A DNA stretch of 64,000 nucleotides from positions 635,001 through 699,000 of the forward strand of contig OX030957.1 of the NCBI GenBank assembly GCA_943735955.1, in the 5' to 3' direction. Source of the stretch: Piscicola geometra (taxonomy: Eukaryota; Annelida; Clitellata; Hirudinida; Piscicolidae). The notes below the pieces were generated by a model. It made no database searches. It saw only the letters and a list, made by a program, of their open reading frames with translations, and was not told the origin of the DNA. A program made the position numbers and the translations under genes. Of the stretch, positions 25,701-53,310 are shown in pieces. The number at the start of each line of letters is the position of its first letter. Positions within the stretch are counted from its first letter, which is position 1.

Positions 25701-27418
25701 TTTCACCGAGCCTGCATTAGAGTCTCTGCAGTATTTAATTTCCTTGAGACATGATTTATTCTCAGAGCGTATTGAAAGTCCAGCGAGTTTCTATGAATAA
25801 TGCCGCCACCAATCCATCAATGCCTAGCTTTGAATCACAAAGCGAGCCGATTCGCAAAGGAAATACAGTCGATACTTTTCGGCCATTTAAATGAATACAC
25901 AGTAAAAATGCAAATGTTCAGAGAACTAAGAGCCATTACTGGTTAGCTTACATCTTTAAGCCCTTTTTTTTACAACTTCAAGACTTCTAACTAAATAATT
26001 AAAATGGCAACTGAAAATAATTGTGTAAACTTTGTGAAGCATTGGAAAGTTAGTTTACTTTTTGTTATCATTACACTTGTATCTTTGTGTCTCTTATGGG
26101 AATCTTGAACGTATTTGTCTGTGTCTTTTTATGTGTGGGCGTTCATGGGTTCGAGGGTGGCATCGTCGTATTAGTCACCCTTCCTTTCACTCGACACTGC
26201 AATATAACGCCTTATTGAATCTTTTACGCGCTCCTACTATTTGATTTTTTCGATATTTTTCATTTATAAATTATAAGTTTCGTCTAATTTGTGAAGTGTT
26301 GTTTCACGGGAGTAATTTTAAATGTGTCTAATACTCAAATATACATCTGTAAACTTGATTACCGTAAAATACCAGATATTTCGTACATCCTTTTTTTGGA
26401 ACCTAGGTTCGTACATAAATTATTTTAAAAAAATTTAATTAGAATGTTTTTGGTTGTAATTTTGGGAAACCATTAACAACTCTCGTAATTTTATTTTAAT
26501 AATAGTCTTATTATTTTTGAACTTTTAAAAATGACAAATATAATCATAAAAAAGTGAAAAAAATTATTATTGATTTCGCTAGCATTCATAGCAAAATAAA
26601 TTTATTGGTTTAGGGCTTTTAGTAATTAGTTGAAAAAATACTTTAAATTTCGTACATTTGAAAAAACAATTATTTAAAAATGAACAAACATATTGGTCTA
26701 TTACGGAATATATTTATCCAATACTCGTGCAATTAAGTCTTTAAATTGTATATAATTGGTATTCATAAAAATTACCATAATTTAATCAGTTTATTTTATC
26801 AAATAAATGTTTTATGCATATACAATATATTTAGGGCATAAGCTATTTTGTTTTTTCATTTGAAAGTGTGCAAACTTTGGTTTTTTATGTAAAAGTTTGA
26901 ATGAATAAAACTGAGAAAGCACAGCTTATAAGTTTTATATTTTTATTCGTTCACACATTTACATGGGAATTAATTTTCTTTAGAATAAACTCATGCCTTG
27001 CGCCTAGAAACAACAAAAGATTAGTGCCTCTTTTGGCGATTATAGAGTATACGACAAAGAAAAAAACATTCCAAAGAGATCATTTTAAAATCTTCAAAAA
27101 CTATTTTTTTATCATTTTTGAAACATTTAGAATTATATCTCTTGCAATTGGAGCGATTTTATGGAACGAGCTATTGGCAATAGCATTGTAGTTGACTGGA
27201 ATAAAACAATAATAAAAAACGGTTCATTCAATCCAAAAATATATTTTAACCATAATTAATAAATTCGAAAGAAACCTTTTGGCAGTGAGTTCCATCTGCT
27301 CCTCGTGTCTCTGTCTGTTCATCACCGACTCGATGATCTTCCGTTCTTCCTCGCTAAGGTGGGTCAGGTCTAAGCTTGGTCCCATGTCCATCTTCGTCTG
27401 CTTGCGAGCCTGGTGCAT
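13769..27418 (-). CDS. RIMS: RIM / UNC-10 presynaptic active-zone scaffold
   Basis: Rab3-binding scaffold for synaptic vesicle docking and priming and for tethering calcium channels. 26 exons, 1491 residues: 13769..13978, 14107..14145, 14393..14532, 14770..15014, 15165..15219, 15367..15653, 15872..15968, 16181..16302, 16418..16664, 16803..16876, 17017..17213, 17384..17488, 17641..17806, 18039..18169, 18331..18440, 18726..18887, 19026..19133, 19271..19388, 19525..19615, 20177..20674, 21204..21286, 22490..22533, 22672..23482, 24656..24754, 24905..24998, 27276..27418. The Rab-binding helix LSEEERKIIESVMNRQ is followed by a four-pair Zn finger (CQVC, CSQC, CSAC, CMSC; 78-118) and a Gln-rich linker (to ~382). 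Then come PDZ (~622-745, GLKVTGGKM and PGDEVVMWGGK), C2A (~788-921, RRTKTVAGSLDPVWNQSF), the motif KKRRSSIGEKMASLVGL and C2B (~1281-1491, ITVWGDYGR, FMGVAQVKLDGLDL). All phases agree. The least certain acceptor is at 20674. The exon joins nearest the N-terminus span a 2.3-kb intron. Confidence 0.93.
19717..20087. mobile_element. MITE-like element with 11-bp terminal inverted repeats
   Basis: CATGGCGAAAG at 19717-19727 and CTTTCGCCATG at 20077-20087 are perfect inverted copies bounding 371 bp. CGTCGGTC occurs just inside both ends, in the same orientation. It lies in a RIM intron, has no coding capacity and fits a non-autonomous DNA transposon. The target-site duplication is not clear. Confidence 0.5.
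22700..23470 (-). repeat. CAA/CAG-rich coding repeat (polyQ) in RIM
   Basis: Part of the large RIM exon encoding the linker after the Zn finger. It includes two copies of a TPGQQIPLQQ unit and many Gln runs. The reading frame stays open for about 270 codons. Frames shifted by one give Cys- or Thr-rich ORFs that are shadows. Confidence 0.85.
23920..23990. other. GC-rich stem-loop in RIM intron
   Basis: A GC island in AT-rich DNA. CTGGAGGGGGC pairs with GCTCCTCCAG (one G-T), an inner CGTGC pairs with GCACG around a 10-nt loop, and an outer GATTG pairs with CAATC, spanning about 23925-23987. It could be a pre-microRNA or other structured RNA on either strand. A reading frame is open on the minus strand, but it has no place in the RIM protein, because the Zn finger joins directly across this intron. 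Confidence 0.45.
24098..24300. repeat. Degenerate CA/CATA-rich tract
   Basis: Imperfect ACACACAT and CACAAACATACA runs in a RIM intron. Non-coding. Confidence 0.75.
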
Positions 27419-30400
27419 CGAAACATGATAAGATGGTTTAATCAATGGTCGAAATTGTAGCTTATTGAATAGCAAATAGAATCATGAAATAATTATTAAA
27501 TAACTTTTAAATCAACATTTTTAAAGAATTATTTTAAGTATTTTTATCAAATTCTCACAATTCGTCAAAATGGGTCTGAAGCTGAGTTTTGCAGAGGGGA
27601 TCTGAGCTATTCTTCGGAATTGAGCATTTTATCGGGGATGTTGACACGTTGTATCAGGGGGGGGGGTTGGAAAGTTTGAAACTTATAAAACATATTAATG
27701 TAGTTTGCTTGATCAGTATTTTGATACAATTACTTTTTGTCGTGTTTAGTTTAATTCACAGTCTAATTTATGTTGATTGATTAGTTTTTAATGAATTTTA
27801 TTTTAACTTGCCTAATTAAATAGAATTTTCAAACACATTTTAATGAATTAGTATGTAATAAAGTTTTAGAATCTTCTTCTTGGTCCATACTTATTTATAT
27901 TATACGTCGTTCACGACTAGAGCTTCCAGGCCTATTGAATCTTGCATGCCAACATCATCTCAATATTGCTCTTTTCCACCATTACTTCATGCCGTTGGAG
28001 AGAACTATTTATTACCGTGAAGATAAATTTTGATTTTTATTCAAATTATTTTTTTACATTTTATGTTTACATTAGTAAGATCTCTTATGTTAATTTAAAA
28101 CCCAGGCTTACTTGATTTCTCTAAACTTCATGTTTGCAACAAACCGTTTTGTATTCTTGTATGTAATTTTCAAAAACTATATTTCAGTTTTTGAATTATT
28201 TATTTATAAACTGATCAAATAAACTTAAAAAACTTCGGAGGATACAGTGGTATGCGAGGTTTCTATCCTTCATGAACACCATGCCGATAATCAATAGTCC
28301 CAACAATTATGCCAATCTAAATATTTTGCCTCATTCACGTTTATTCTTTAAACTTGTATCCTACAATCATTTGTGTGGTGGCCATTTTGTTTTTTGGTAC
28401 GTCCAAGACACACAGAATGTACAGATGCACAACGAGAGAAGACAGTCCTTTTAGGAGCCTCCTGCGCTACAACCACCAGCTGTGTGCACGATTACGCCTG
28501 TACATGGATGTTTGTGTGCTCGTGTATGTGTTTGTTTGTATATGTATTTATTTTTTCGTTTATGTGTGTGTGTGTACGGGTTTTTATGTGTTTATTTTTA
28601 TGTTTCAAGTGTGTTTATGTGTGATCGTGTATGTTTGTTGATGCAAAACAGGCTGTTGTGTGGAGGCGAGTCAGACGGGTGCGTGGGTTGTGTGGGAGTT
28701 CGGATGCTTTTGGTGTTTTGATCTGTTTGTATGCATGCATGACTTTCTGTATGTCTCATTCTTTTGTGCATGTGTCTGTGTCAACACCCTCTGACTTTTG
28801 TATCAATATGTATCAATTTACCATTTTTATAATCGCATCTAGTTCTATTGTATGTACGCCTCATTGTATGTGTATGTACACTTCATTGTATGCGTGTATG
28901 TACGCCTCATTGTATGTGTATGTACGCTTCATTGTATGCGTGCATGTATGCCTGCTTGTCTGCGTGAAGAGGCACTCAGTGGGTCCTGAAGAGACACACA
29001 GACGACAGGCACGATGACGTCATACCGTGTTGCTGAATGCTGCCATAATCGGATCGCTAATTGATTTTTGAGGCTTTTTGGAAATCTTTGGGATCATTAG
29101 GATTTCGATTTCGAGAATGAGTTTTTTTCTCTTTTTGTTTGTGCGAGTTTTTAAAAAAACGTTTTTTTAAGATCTTAAGATTACAAAAATTATTTTTCAA
29201 TATAAATTAAAAACTATAAAAAAAATTATGTTATATAATTTTTAGAAGCTACTCAAAATAAAATGTAAAGCTGAACTTTTAAAGAATTTTTAATGAAATG
29301 TTTGAAACGAAAAAAATGGAAAAAACAGGTTTGGAAAATTATATAATCCTAGATTTAGAAGATTTTTCACTTATAACGAGCTCAATTAACAAAATCAATT
29401 TTGAAATAGCTTCATTTTCGGGGTCGGTGTCTGTTCTACATGCTGCATGAGCACGGCCTTGAGAATCATCTTTCGCACAATTGATTTAAAAGATTCATGC
29501 CTAATAAAAACCTTTTGAAAAATGATATTTGATGAAATTAAATAGCTTTTAATCTATTTAAATGATTTAATAATGATTTTCAAATGACATTTAAAATTCT
29601 TATTTTATTAAGAATTATATTTAATCTTTAAATTATGTTGCAAAAGACGTTTTAAAAATGTTTTAAACCGAATCAAATGAAAAAATATAAGTTATAAATG
29701 AGAAAAAATATATATATAAAAATATTCGAAACTGTTTTAAAATTCAACGTCGAGAGAAAGAATGAATGTAGGTCTCAAATTCCCACCGCGACAAAAAATT
29801 GACTATCTTTCTTTTTTCAATGCCATTTCTTTATCTAAATATTATTTTGTTTTTTACGTTCTCAAAAGTAAATTTTTTTTTTCTAAAATAAAAAATAGCT
29901 AGGTTAATTGTCAAAAATTCATTTTTTGAATACTTTACTATTTTGAAGAAATTCATATTTTGAGTCTATCCAGCTAAGCTCTTAAATGGATTAAAAGTGA
30001 ATTAAATAAATCCTTTTGAAACAATGGCATTAACAATAACAATAAAAAACTTAAAATTTATGTACACATGTTCATCATTGCTTTAGCAAAAAAATATGCA
30101 TAATAAAAAAAATAATAAAAAATATGCATAATATAAATAATAATAATAATATATGCATAATATAAATCCAAAATAAAGTTATAAAAACAAAATTATTTTT
30201 AAATATATAAAAAAAGTATTAAAAAATCAAAAAACTTTAAATCATTCAGGAAAAAAGAGCTTCCAAATAGGAGACTTCAAATTATAATTGCGCCAGCCAA
30301 TTAAACATTGTTATCTCAATTCTTTGAAGAATAATAATCACAACTTGTTTTGTCGTAAACATACCAAAATGTATGAAGTTCAAGAAAAGAACACTTAATT

Positions 30401-31094
30401 TGCATTTTCTCTTGCGAATCCTGCAGTCTTTCATTTCGAAAGGGCTATGAAGAGAGCATTATCTCAAGGTTGTCTCAATTTATGTGAGCTTTCATCCCTT
30501 TTCGCATCATTTAAAGCCTTTTAAATACCTTTCCTTCCCGCTGTTGCATCCATGCCGAAACTATAACTTGACCCTCTTCACCAATAAAAAGTCCTCTAAA
30601 GAATTACTTATTTAGAAAAGAGCTTTTATATTTATAGTTTCGTTTTTTTTATTAACGATAACCCCTTATCTACCCAAACCTTTTTTTAAACCTACACTAC
30701 AAAAGCCTATAAAGAATCAACAAACGGGTAACTAGTGGCATCTTATAGTGACTCATTGTTTCTTTGCGACTGTCTTCTTGGAGACATCCAAGAGAAGTAT
30801 GATTGCTTGGTGAGTTGCATTAATAATTAATAAATAATTAATAAAAGATTAATTTGAGGAAAGAGCGCTATAGAAATTGATTTGATTGATTAATAAATTA
30901 ATTATTCATTTAGCATTTGACTTCGTCTTTATTGTCAACACGTAGTTAAAGTTGAACTTTTAACTAATTAAAAGTGAAGAGAGTCAATAATATATGCAAA
31001 TAAATCAACAAACGAATCAGTAGTAACTAGAGTGTCTTGAAGTGTCAAAGATAGAGTAAAGTCTGCTGAAAGTGAGTTAGAACAATCCATTCAT

Positions 31095-31096
<2 letters not shown>
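27419..31096. other. Intergenic region between RIM 5' end and RB1CC1 3' end
   Basis: RIM promoter and any 5' UTR exons should lie at the left (27419 onward), but no motif is recognisable. 28500-28960 is TGTATG/TGTGT-rich with five copies of a CGCCTCATTGTATGTGTATG-like 20-bp unit (28850-28945). 29040-30850 is AT-rich, without genes. 30100-30165 carries TATGCATAAT-type repeats. No convincing ORF was found. Confidence 0.6.
30849..30905 (+). mobile_element. 3'-truncated L2/SINE-type retroposon tail, second copy
   Basis: TTTGAGGAAAGAGCGCTATA followed by GAAATTGATTTGATTGATT and TAATAAATTAATTA. It matches the copy at 5533-5580 over about 40 bp. See that entry for the family reasoning. Confidence 0.55.

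Positions 31097-31178
<82 letters not shown>
31097..31178. repeat. (TG)n microsatellite
   Basis: 82 bp of uninterrupted TG, about 450 bp downstream of the RB1CC1 stop codon. It marks the left border of the microsatellite-rich part of the window. Confidence 0.98.
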
Positions 31179-31182
<4 letters not shown>

Positions 31183-31630
31183 ACAGCAGGGAACAGATGT
31201 ATAACTAAATACTATTTATACGCTATTAAAGATTCAAACAATTTTATTCACACATTTCAAAATGTATAATTCAAAAGACTTATTAGAGAGATACGAATTC
31301 AACAAATATGCCTGAGCAATCAATCAAAGGTAATCTTCGAGAAGTGCTCGAGAAGTGGACTGCTCTATCCCCGAAAGAACCACTAGGTGTGTGTAGGTAC
31401 CGAGAAGAAAGCGTGGGACTTCTTGATCAACAAACTTAGAATTACTATACACCAATGGCATTTGATATTGCAGAATTTAACTCATTTAAGATTAATGTAA
31501 GAATACAAATTTAAAAATCCTCTCAACGAATTCTAACAATAAAAGCTTCTTATTTCAATTAATTGAGATAATGTGATTGAACATTAATATAATTATGCCT
31601 CTTAATTGGGTTAATGGGGATAATTGGATG

Positions 31631-46816
<15,186 letters not shown>

Positions 46817-47340
46817 CGCGTCTAGAAAATCTTGCAAGCGTTGGCGAATAGACTAATGAAGAGAATGACTAAAAATTTGTGAAATATTTGTCTTGACTTT
46901 AACTTTATCTTTAGTTCTTTTTCCATCTGATATTTTTATTGAAATATTTAAGATATTTCAAGAGGTTATTGATTTTATTATGATCATGAAAGTAGCATTA
47001 TATGTTGTATTTCTATTACTCAAATAATACACTTTTAACATATTATTTTTTAATGGTTATGTTTCAAATAAATTGTTTCTTGAATACAATATCATTCGTA
47101 TTTGTAACAAAGACGATAGTCTCACTATTGGGTTATGTTGATATTAAATTTAAAAACGAACGACTTTAAATAGCGATGGATGATAAATTAAATTAGTTCG
47201 TCTTACGATTATATAATCTTTCTTCTAAATAATCGAATATCATTAACATAAAAGACTACGCATTAAAAATTTTAATGATGAATAAATGTGAAAATAGTTT
47301 TTAATACTTTAAAGATTAAAATACATAATTCCTTCTGTAG
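46817..47340. other. RB1CC1 upstream region
   Basis: AT-rich; should hold the RB1CC1 promoter and 5' UTR. No specific motif recognised. Confidence 0.5.
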
Positions 47341-47502
47341 ATTTCTCCGTCGTACCTAGCTGCAACCAAACTTGATTTTTATCCAACGGGTGGTAAACTG
47401 AAGGATGAGGATAAGGAGTGGAAGACAGTAGAGCAGGAAGAGTATGGTAGTTTACTGGAAAAAGAAGAACAAGCCGATGGATCAGAATTCGCTTTTTGTT
47501 AG
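47341..47502 (+). CDS. Unassigned exon-like ORF
   Basis: Follows a good acceptor (CCTTCTGTAG) and stays open for 53 codons before TAG, with no start Met. It encodes ISPSYLAATKLDFYPTGGK, then an acidic LKDEDKEWKTVEQEEYGSLL and EKEEQADGSEFAFC. Composition is far less AT-biased than its flanks, so it may be the last exon of a plus-strand gene whose other exons I cannot find, or of an RB1CC1-divergent gene. I do not recognise the family. It could also be chance. Confidence 0.35.
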   Translation: MSPSYLAATKLDFYPTGGKLKDEDKEWKTVEQEEYGSLLEKEEQADGSEFAFC

Positions 47503-48386
47503 TCTTTTCTTGAGTATAAACAAATACTAATGTAAACTTAACAAACTAGCTTTTTACATTTAAGACATTTTGAGGCTTTATTGCCGAACAATACTCTCAA
47601 GAACTCTGAATTTTCTTAGAACTTTTGTATACTTTCGATCAATCAAAAGACTGGATACATTTGTTACGCAATCACAAGCTGATGGATTTTGGGTGATGAA
47701 ACAAAAAACCAAACCGCGTAAGCAAGAAGCTACGCGTTCAAACTTAAGAATAAGCTGAAACAAAATTTTATTCCTTTCTGGTTACAACAAATTGCCTACG
47801 ACTTGTTAAAAAATGTCAATTGGTGAAATTAGAGTGGAAGAATAGAAAATAATTCTAAAGTGGGATCAACGTAGAATCAAAGTATGTGTACGTTTTATAT
47901 ATATTTTACACAACAACTATTTATGCGAGTTTAAATATTAATTGTCAAAGATTGTAAAATGAAATATTAAACTTGGACTTAATAGCAATTAACTTAAAGG
48001 TAGTAGCAAAAAAGACGATGATTATGAGGGTTATTTCACCAAAATATTTTGATGAAGTGAAGAAGTGGTAAAAAAGACATTGGTTAAACACTAAAACTAC
48101 GTGTGTATTGTTCATACTTCAGATCGACTGGAAAAAATAAATCTTATTTTCTGAGTCTCAGTTTCATTATGAAACTATAATTTGATCCACACTATAAACA
48201 AAATGTATTATAAACAATTAATTAAATGTCAATTTAAATTATTTTAAAATCTAAAGAGCAAAAACTAATATTAATATATTCTATAAAATAATTTACTCTG
48301 TTTGCAAACAAGCCTCAAAAAGAGAATCAAAATGACAACAAGACTTACGATCACTGTACGTGTAATAGCGTCATGATTACTGGACC
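47503..48386. other. AT-rich intergenic DNA
   Basis: No gene, RNA or clear repeat recognised. Confidence 0.6.
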
Positions 48387-48849
<463 letters not shown>

Positions 48850-49118
48850 GTACTATAAAACTGTAAGCATGCTAGAATACACAAAGGAGCAACAAAATGA
48901 ATGTCACAAAAGCGGAAAGGTGCGCGAGAATGAAAGCACTTTATGTAGCGTGTGATTTAAAGTATATATAAAAATAATTCCGGAAATTGGGTCCAACTTT
49001 CCTTACGTCACCACAAGTTAGTGCAATTTACGACTTTCTATTCTAAAATGTATAATAAAGCACCAAGACACTGGTCTGTAATGAATAGAAGGAACTCGCA
49101 ATGGAGGTTAAATATCAA
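48850..49118. other. Spacer, nothing recognised
   Basis: Unique sequence right of the CTA tract with no supported feature. Confidence 0.5.
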
Positions 49119-49390
49119 TTAAATAAAAATATTTGGAATAATAATAGGTATTATAACTGTTATTACTAATAAACAATTATTTGCACAAAGTGTGTACGAT
49201 ACGCTGTGTATGATTGTAGAGATGGAAGGGACGTAGCCTGTACAAAATGTAAGAGACAAGGGGCAATCCATGTAGTTAGTTGTATGTGTAAAAGGCTTAT
49301 TTAATTTGTTGAAATTTGAATTTGGCTCCAAATTTGAATGACGAAAAATATTGTCGATATGAGATAGTATCTTAGACACATGGTACATTT
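49119..49390 (-). mobile_element. Possible Penelope-like element fragment
   Basis: Minus-strand translation contains NKPFTHTTNYMDCPLSLTFC followed by TGYVPS. This resembles the FTCTTxN..YC..C..C..YIGE region at the start of the GIY-YIG endonuclease of Penelope-like retroelements, with the catalytic part decayed. Resemblance is from memory of the motif only. Confidence 0.3.
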
Positions 49391-49554
49391 GTTGGTTTTC
49401 CTTTACAAAAACCTTCCCGACAACTCCGATTGAAATATTCCGTTCAAGTGCGGTATTGTAGGAACGAAAAAAATCTTTTTATTTGGATATTTTAATTTTA
49501 TTGTGAATTCTTGAACTTTGGTCTATTACAGTTTTCGTTAGTCTTGTATTTTTA

Positions 49555-50110
49555 GTGAGATTTTGTATGTTGGCTGCGAAGGGCATCCAGCCGTCAAACC
49601 TGCCACAAACATGAACGGTCTCAACAGAAATAAAACGACATCCAAGCGTAGTCAGCAGTTTCTCCGTTTGTGGAGCTTCAGGATCGGGCCGTGCAGGCGA
49701 AGTAAGCGAGCGCTCAAAAGCTTGAAGGAAGGATGGAGAAGAGGATGGAGAAGAGGATGGAGAGGAGGATGGAGAGGAGGATGGAGAGGAGTATGGAGAG
49801 GAGGGTGGAGAAGAGGATGGAGAAGAGGGTGGAGAGGAGGATGGAGAGGAGGATGGAGAGGAGTATGGAGAGGAGGGTGGAGAAGAGGGTTGAAGAAAAA
49901 TACCAACAGACCAATAGTCACAACACCTCCCGAATGAGTTGAAATGGTCCTCGTCGACTCTACGGACAAACGAGCATCCACAGGATGAACAACATCATGT
50001 ATTGGAGTTGCTTCCAACCCATTCAATCGACCAAATTCGAAAACCCAAGAACTAAAATCTTGCTGTTTTTGAAGTACCAAATATTTACATTTGTGGGAGA
50101 GGTTTTTGTA
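49555..50110. repeat. Probable dispersed repeat with internal GGATGGAGAGGA minisatellite
   Basis: 49575-49620 holds GCGAAGGGCATCCAGCCGTC, a phrase resembling 3' regions of RTE-type retroposons in molluscs and others. 49728-49893 is a purine-rich GGATGGAGAGGA minisatellite (12 bp, about 13 copies). The remainder is unique. Element identity uncertain. Confidence 0.35.
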
Positions 50111-51249
50111 AAGGAAAAGCAAAAAGTATAGTATATTCCATATTGGCTCTATTCCACATCACACATCACATAGGGCCGTGTTAAAAGTGTTGAAAAGTGA
50201 AATTTAGAAATTAAAAAACTGAAATGTCATAATCCTGATGAGCAGACGTTGATATTAATAGAATTGATTTATAAGAATAGAATGTATGAAGAACGTACAC
50301 TTGAAATGAAGCTTCCATTAGCTAGCTATAATGGCGGTGAAGTCAGGGTGGAAGAAAGGGGAGTGGGATGACGAAGGTAAGCTAAGCGAAATGTTGTCAT
50401 TGGTTTGAGGTTATGAGTATCATGAAGGGGCTAGGTATACATATCGAAGAATATCGAAGAATATTGAAAAAAACATTACAGGTATTCATTAATTTAATTG
50501 TTATAATTGAATACACCTTTAATATGTAAATGTGGTCAATTATTAAAGTAGTTTTAGTTTTCATTTGAATATAGTAACAACTGCAAAATGATGGATATGG
50601 AAGAAGTGTGCAGGAAGTTGCAAAATCGACTAGTGACAAAAAATCTTTTTCACTTATTTGAAAAGTGGCCTAAAACTATTCACATTTTCGAAGTGGTCGA
50701 TTAATTCTATAATTAATTGATAATGGCTCATCAATCAATAAGAAATGGAAAGATGGTTAAGAAGTCAAATGGAAGGACCCACGAATGACTGAGAACTGAG
50801 TTGACACACACAAAAAGTCATCGTCGTACAATTAGCCGATGTATTCATGCTGCGAATTTTATATTTATTACTTTTTCAACGAGCCTATTAAGACATTTAA
50901 TTGCTAAAATATCGACGTTTTAATTGATTAGTTGCTTATAAATAAAAGATGCCGATTCGAAGTATGCGAATAGAAAAGCCTGAAGGAAGTGGCGAAGGGC
51001 GAGGATATGTGGAGAAGCGTGGAAGTTGGTTTGACCTAGAGGTATGCAGTTACTGACGAAGATATGCCCACTAAAAGAAATTAGGCATTTATATCTCAAG
51101 AATTCACAAAAAAAAATACATTACAAGTAAGAAACGAAAAAGTGGGAAAAATATTTGAAAATATAAATTATTCAATCGACAGCTTATGACAATCCTTAGG
51201 ATGATACTGACCCCAATCTTGACTTCGGGTAGATCTTCTCCTGGAAGCA
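50111..51249. other. Intergenic DNA downstream of PIP5K
   Basis: AT-rich, no supported gene. Probably includes the PIP5K 3' UTR at its right end. Confidence 0.55.
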
Positions 51250-53241
51250 TTATACTAGGGCGTGGAACCATTCACTCATCACAACTTTGTCTGCAAAAGA
51301 ATAAGAAATACAATTAATTAAATTTTCCAAAAAATTAAATCTAAGAAATGACCGACCAAATAGCTTTGTGAGTTGATCCTGACAATGACTGGTTTAAAAG
51401 AAGGTTGGGTGTGGTTCAAAAGGGTGTCCTTGGGGAAGATCAAATCACGGCCACTTGACGGGCGTTCTGCGGCATTGTGACGGTGGTCCTCGTTGGTTAC
51501 TGAACCACCATCATCAGTATTGAGCGGGCGATTGCCGCCTCTGCTCGCTGAATGACCCGATGGAGTTTTTGAGTGGGTGGATGAAAGCGTTGAGTGGGGG
51601 CTGATGGAAAAGACCGCTGCTGCTGCTGAAGAGGTGTGAGTGTCAGTCTGAACGCTTGCTTTGGAATAGAGGGAGAAGTTCGTGAAGGACGGATTTGATG
51701 AGGTTCGGAGGTGACCGGGATGGGACGGTGAAAGGGTGGGTGTCGATTGGTGAGTGGGATGGGATGGATGGATGGGTTGGGATGGATTGGAATTTTTTCC
51801 TGAATTTTCAGTTTCGTGAGATTCATCGTCTGGGACATCGTCTTCTAGAGTTGAAACCAAAAATTAAAAGGCAGTTTACTAACACTATCACCCGCCGTCC
51901 AAACGCCGAACATTCATCCAACCTCCCAAATTCATCCAACCTCCCTTATTCATCCAACCTCCCCTATTCATCCAACCTCCCATATTCATCCAACCTCCCC
52001 TATTCATCCAACCTCCCCTATTCATCCAACCTCCCCTATTCATCCAACCTCCCCTATTCATCGAACGACACCCCCACCATTCATCCAACCACCCACCTCT
52101 CAATTCATCCATCCAACAACCCTCCACCCATCCCTTCCCATTAATCCAACCATCCCTTCCCATTAATCTAACCACCCCTTCCATGACAAACCTCGGATAT
52201 TATCGATCGAGAAGCTAAGGGACGAATCGGTGTAGGAGTGGGTGGCGTCGGTGGTGTAGTGCGTGGTGGTCGAGGTGCCGACGCTGAGGAGCGATGAAGT
52301 GCTGTAGTTGTTGCTGAAGTGGTGTGGCTGGTGTGGGTGTGGCTGGTGTGGGTGCAAACTCGGCTGGCTGTCAGAGAAGTTGCCTCTGTAAATGTTGGAA
52401 ACCATGCTTTTGTTTTTTATTTTGTTAAGATTTATTGTTTAGTTATTCATTTTTATGTAATTTTCTTGACTATTTTGTTTAAAATATTAGGTATTTATTT
52501 TATAAATAATTTTTGAATATTTACAAATCTTTCTTTAATATTTGTGAAACGATATTTCTTATATATTTTGTAAATAATTGTTTTTGAATAATTATTTATT
52601 TTCTATTTATTTCTAATGGAAACATTCGTCAACCCACATGAGATGCTCTCCATTCTTGAGTTTCATCTGCCGCCTCGCATACACTCCAGGCTTCAGGAAG
52701 TCTGAGAAGATTCAATCCTCATCATCGGCATCATCATCATCCCCATCATCATCATCGTCACCCTGATCAACATCATCATCACCATGACCACCATCATCAC
52801 CCTCATCATCATCATCAGGAGCACTAACCAGGCATGCTCTCGGCGTCCATTGAAGGCTTTTTCATTCCCGCCACAGACTTTCTCTTCGCTGGCTTGGTAG
52901 CTGGGGTGGTTGATGTGGTGATGATGATGATGATGATGATGGGGATGATGGTGATGATGGTGATGATGATGAGTTGTAATTATGATACCTTTTCGTCATC
53001 GATATACTAGTATTTATCATCATCATAACCATCATCCTCTTCATAATCATCATCATCACCATCATCATCTTCATAATCATCATAGCCATCATCACCACCA
53101 TCATCGTACTCATCATCATCATCACCATGGACACCCACATTTGAAGACGCTTTCGGAGCAGAACTTCTTGAAGCGGTGCGCATAAAAGGAGGGATGGTGC
53201 ACCGACACTGAGTCCTGTGTGGAGGTGATGATGATGATGAC

Positions 53242-53310
<69 letters not shown>

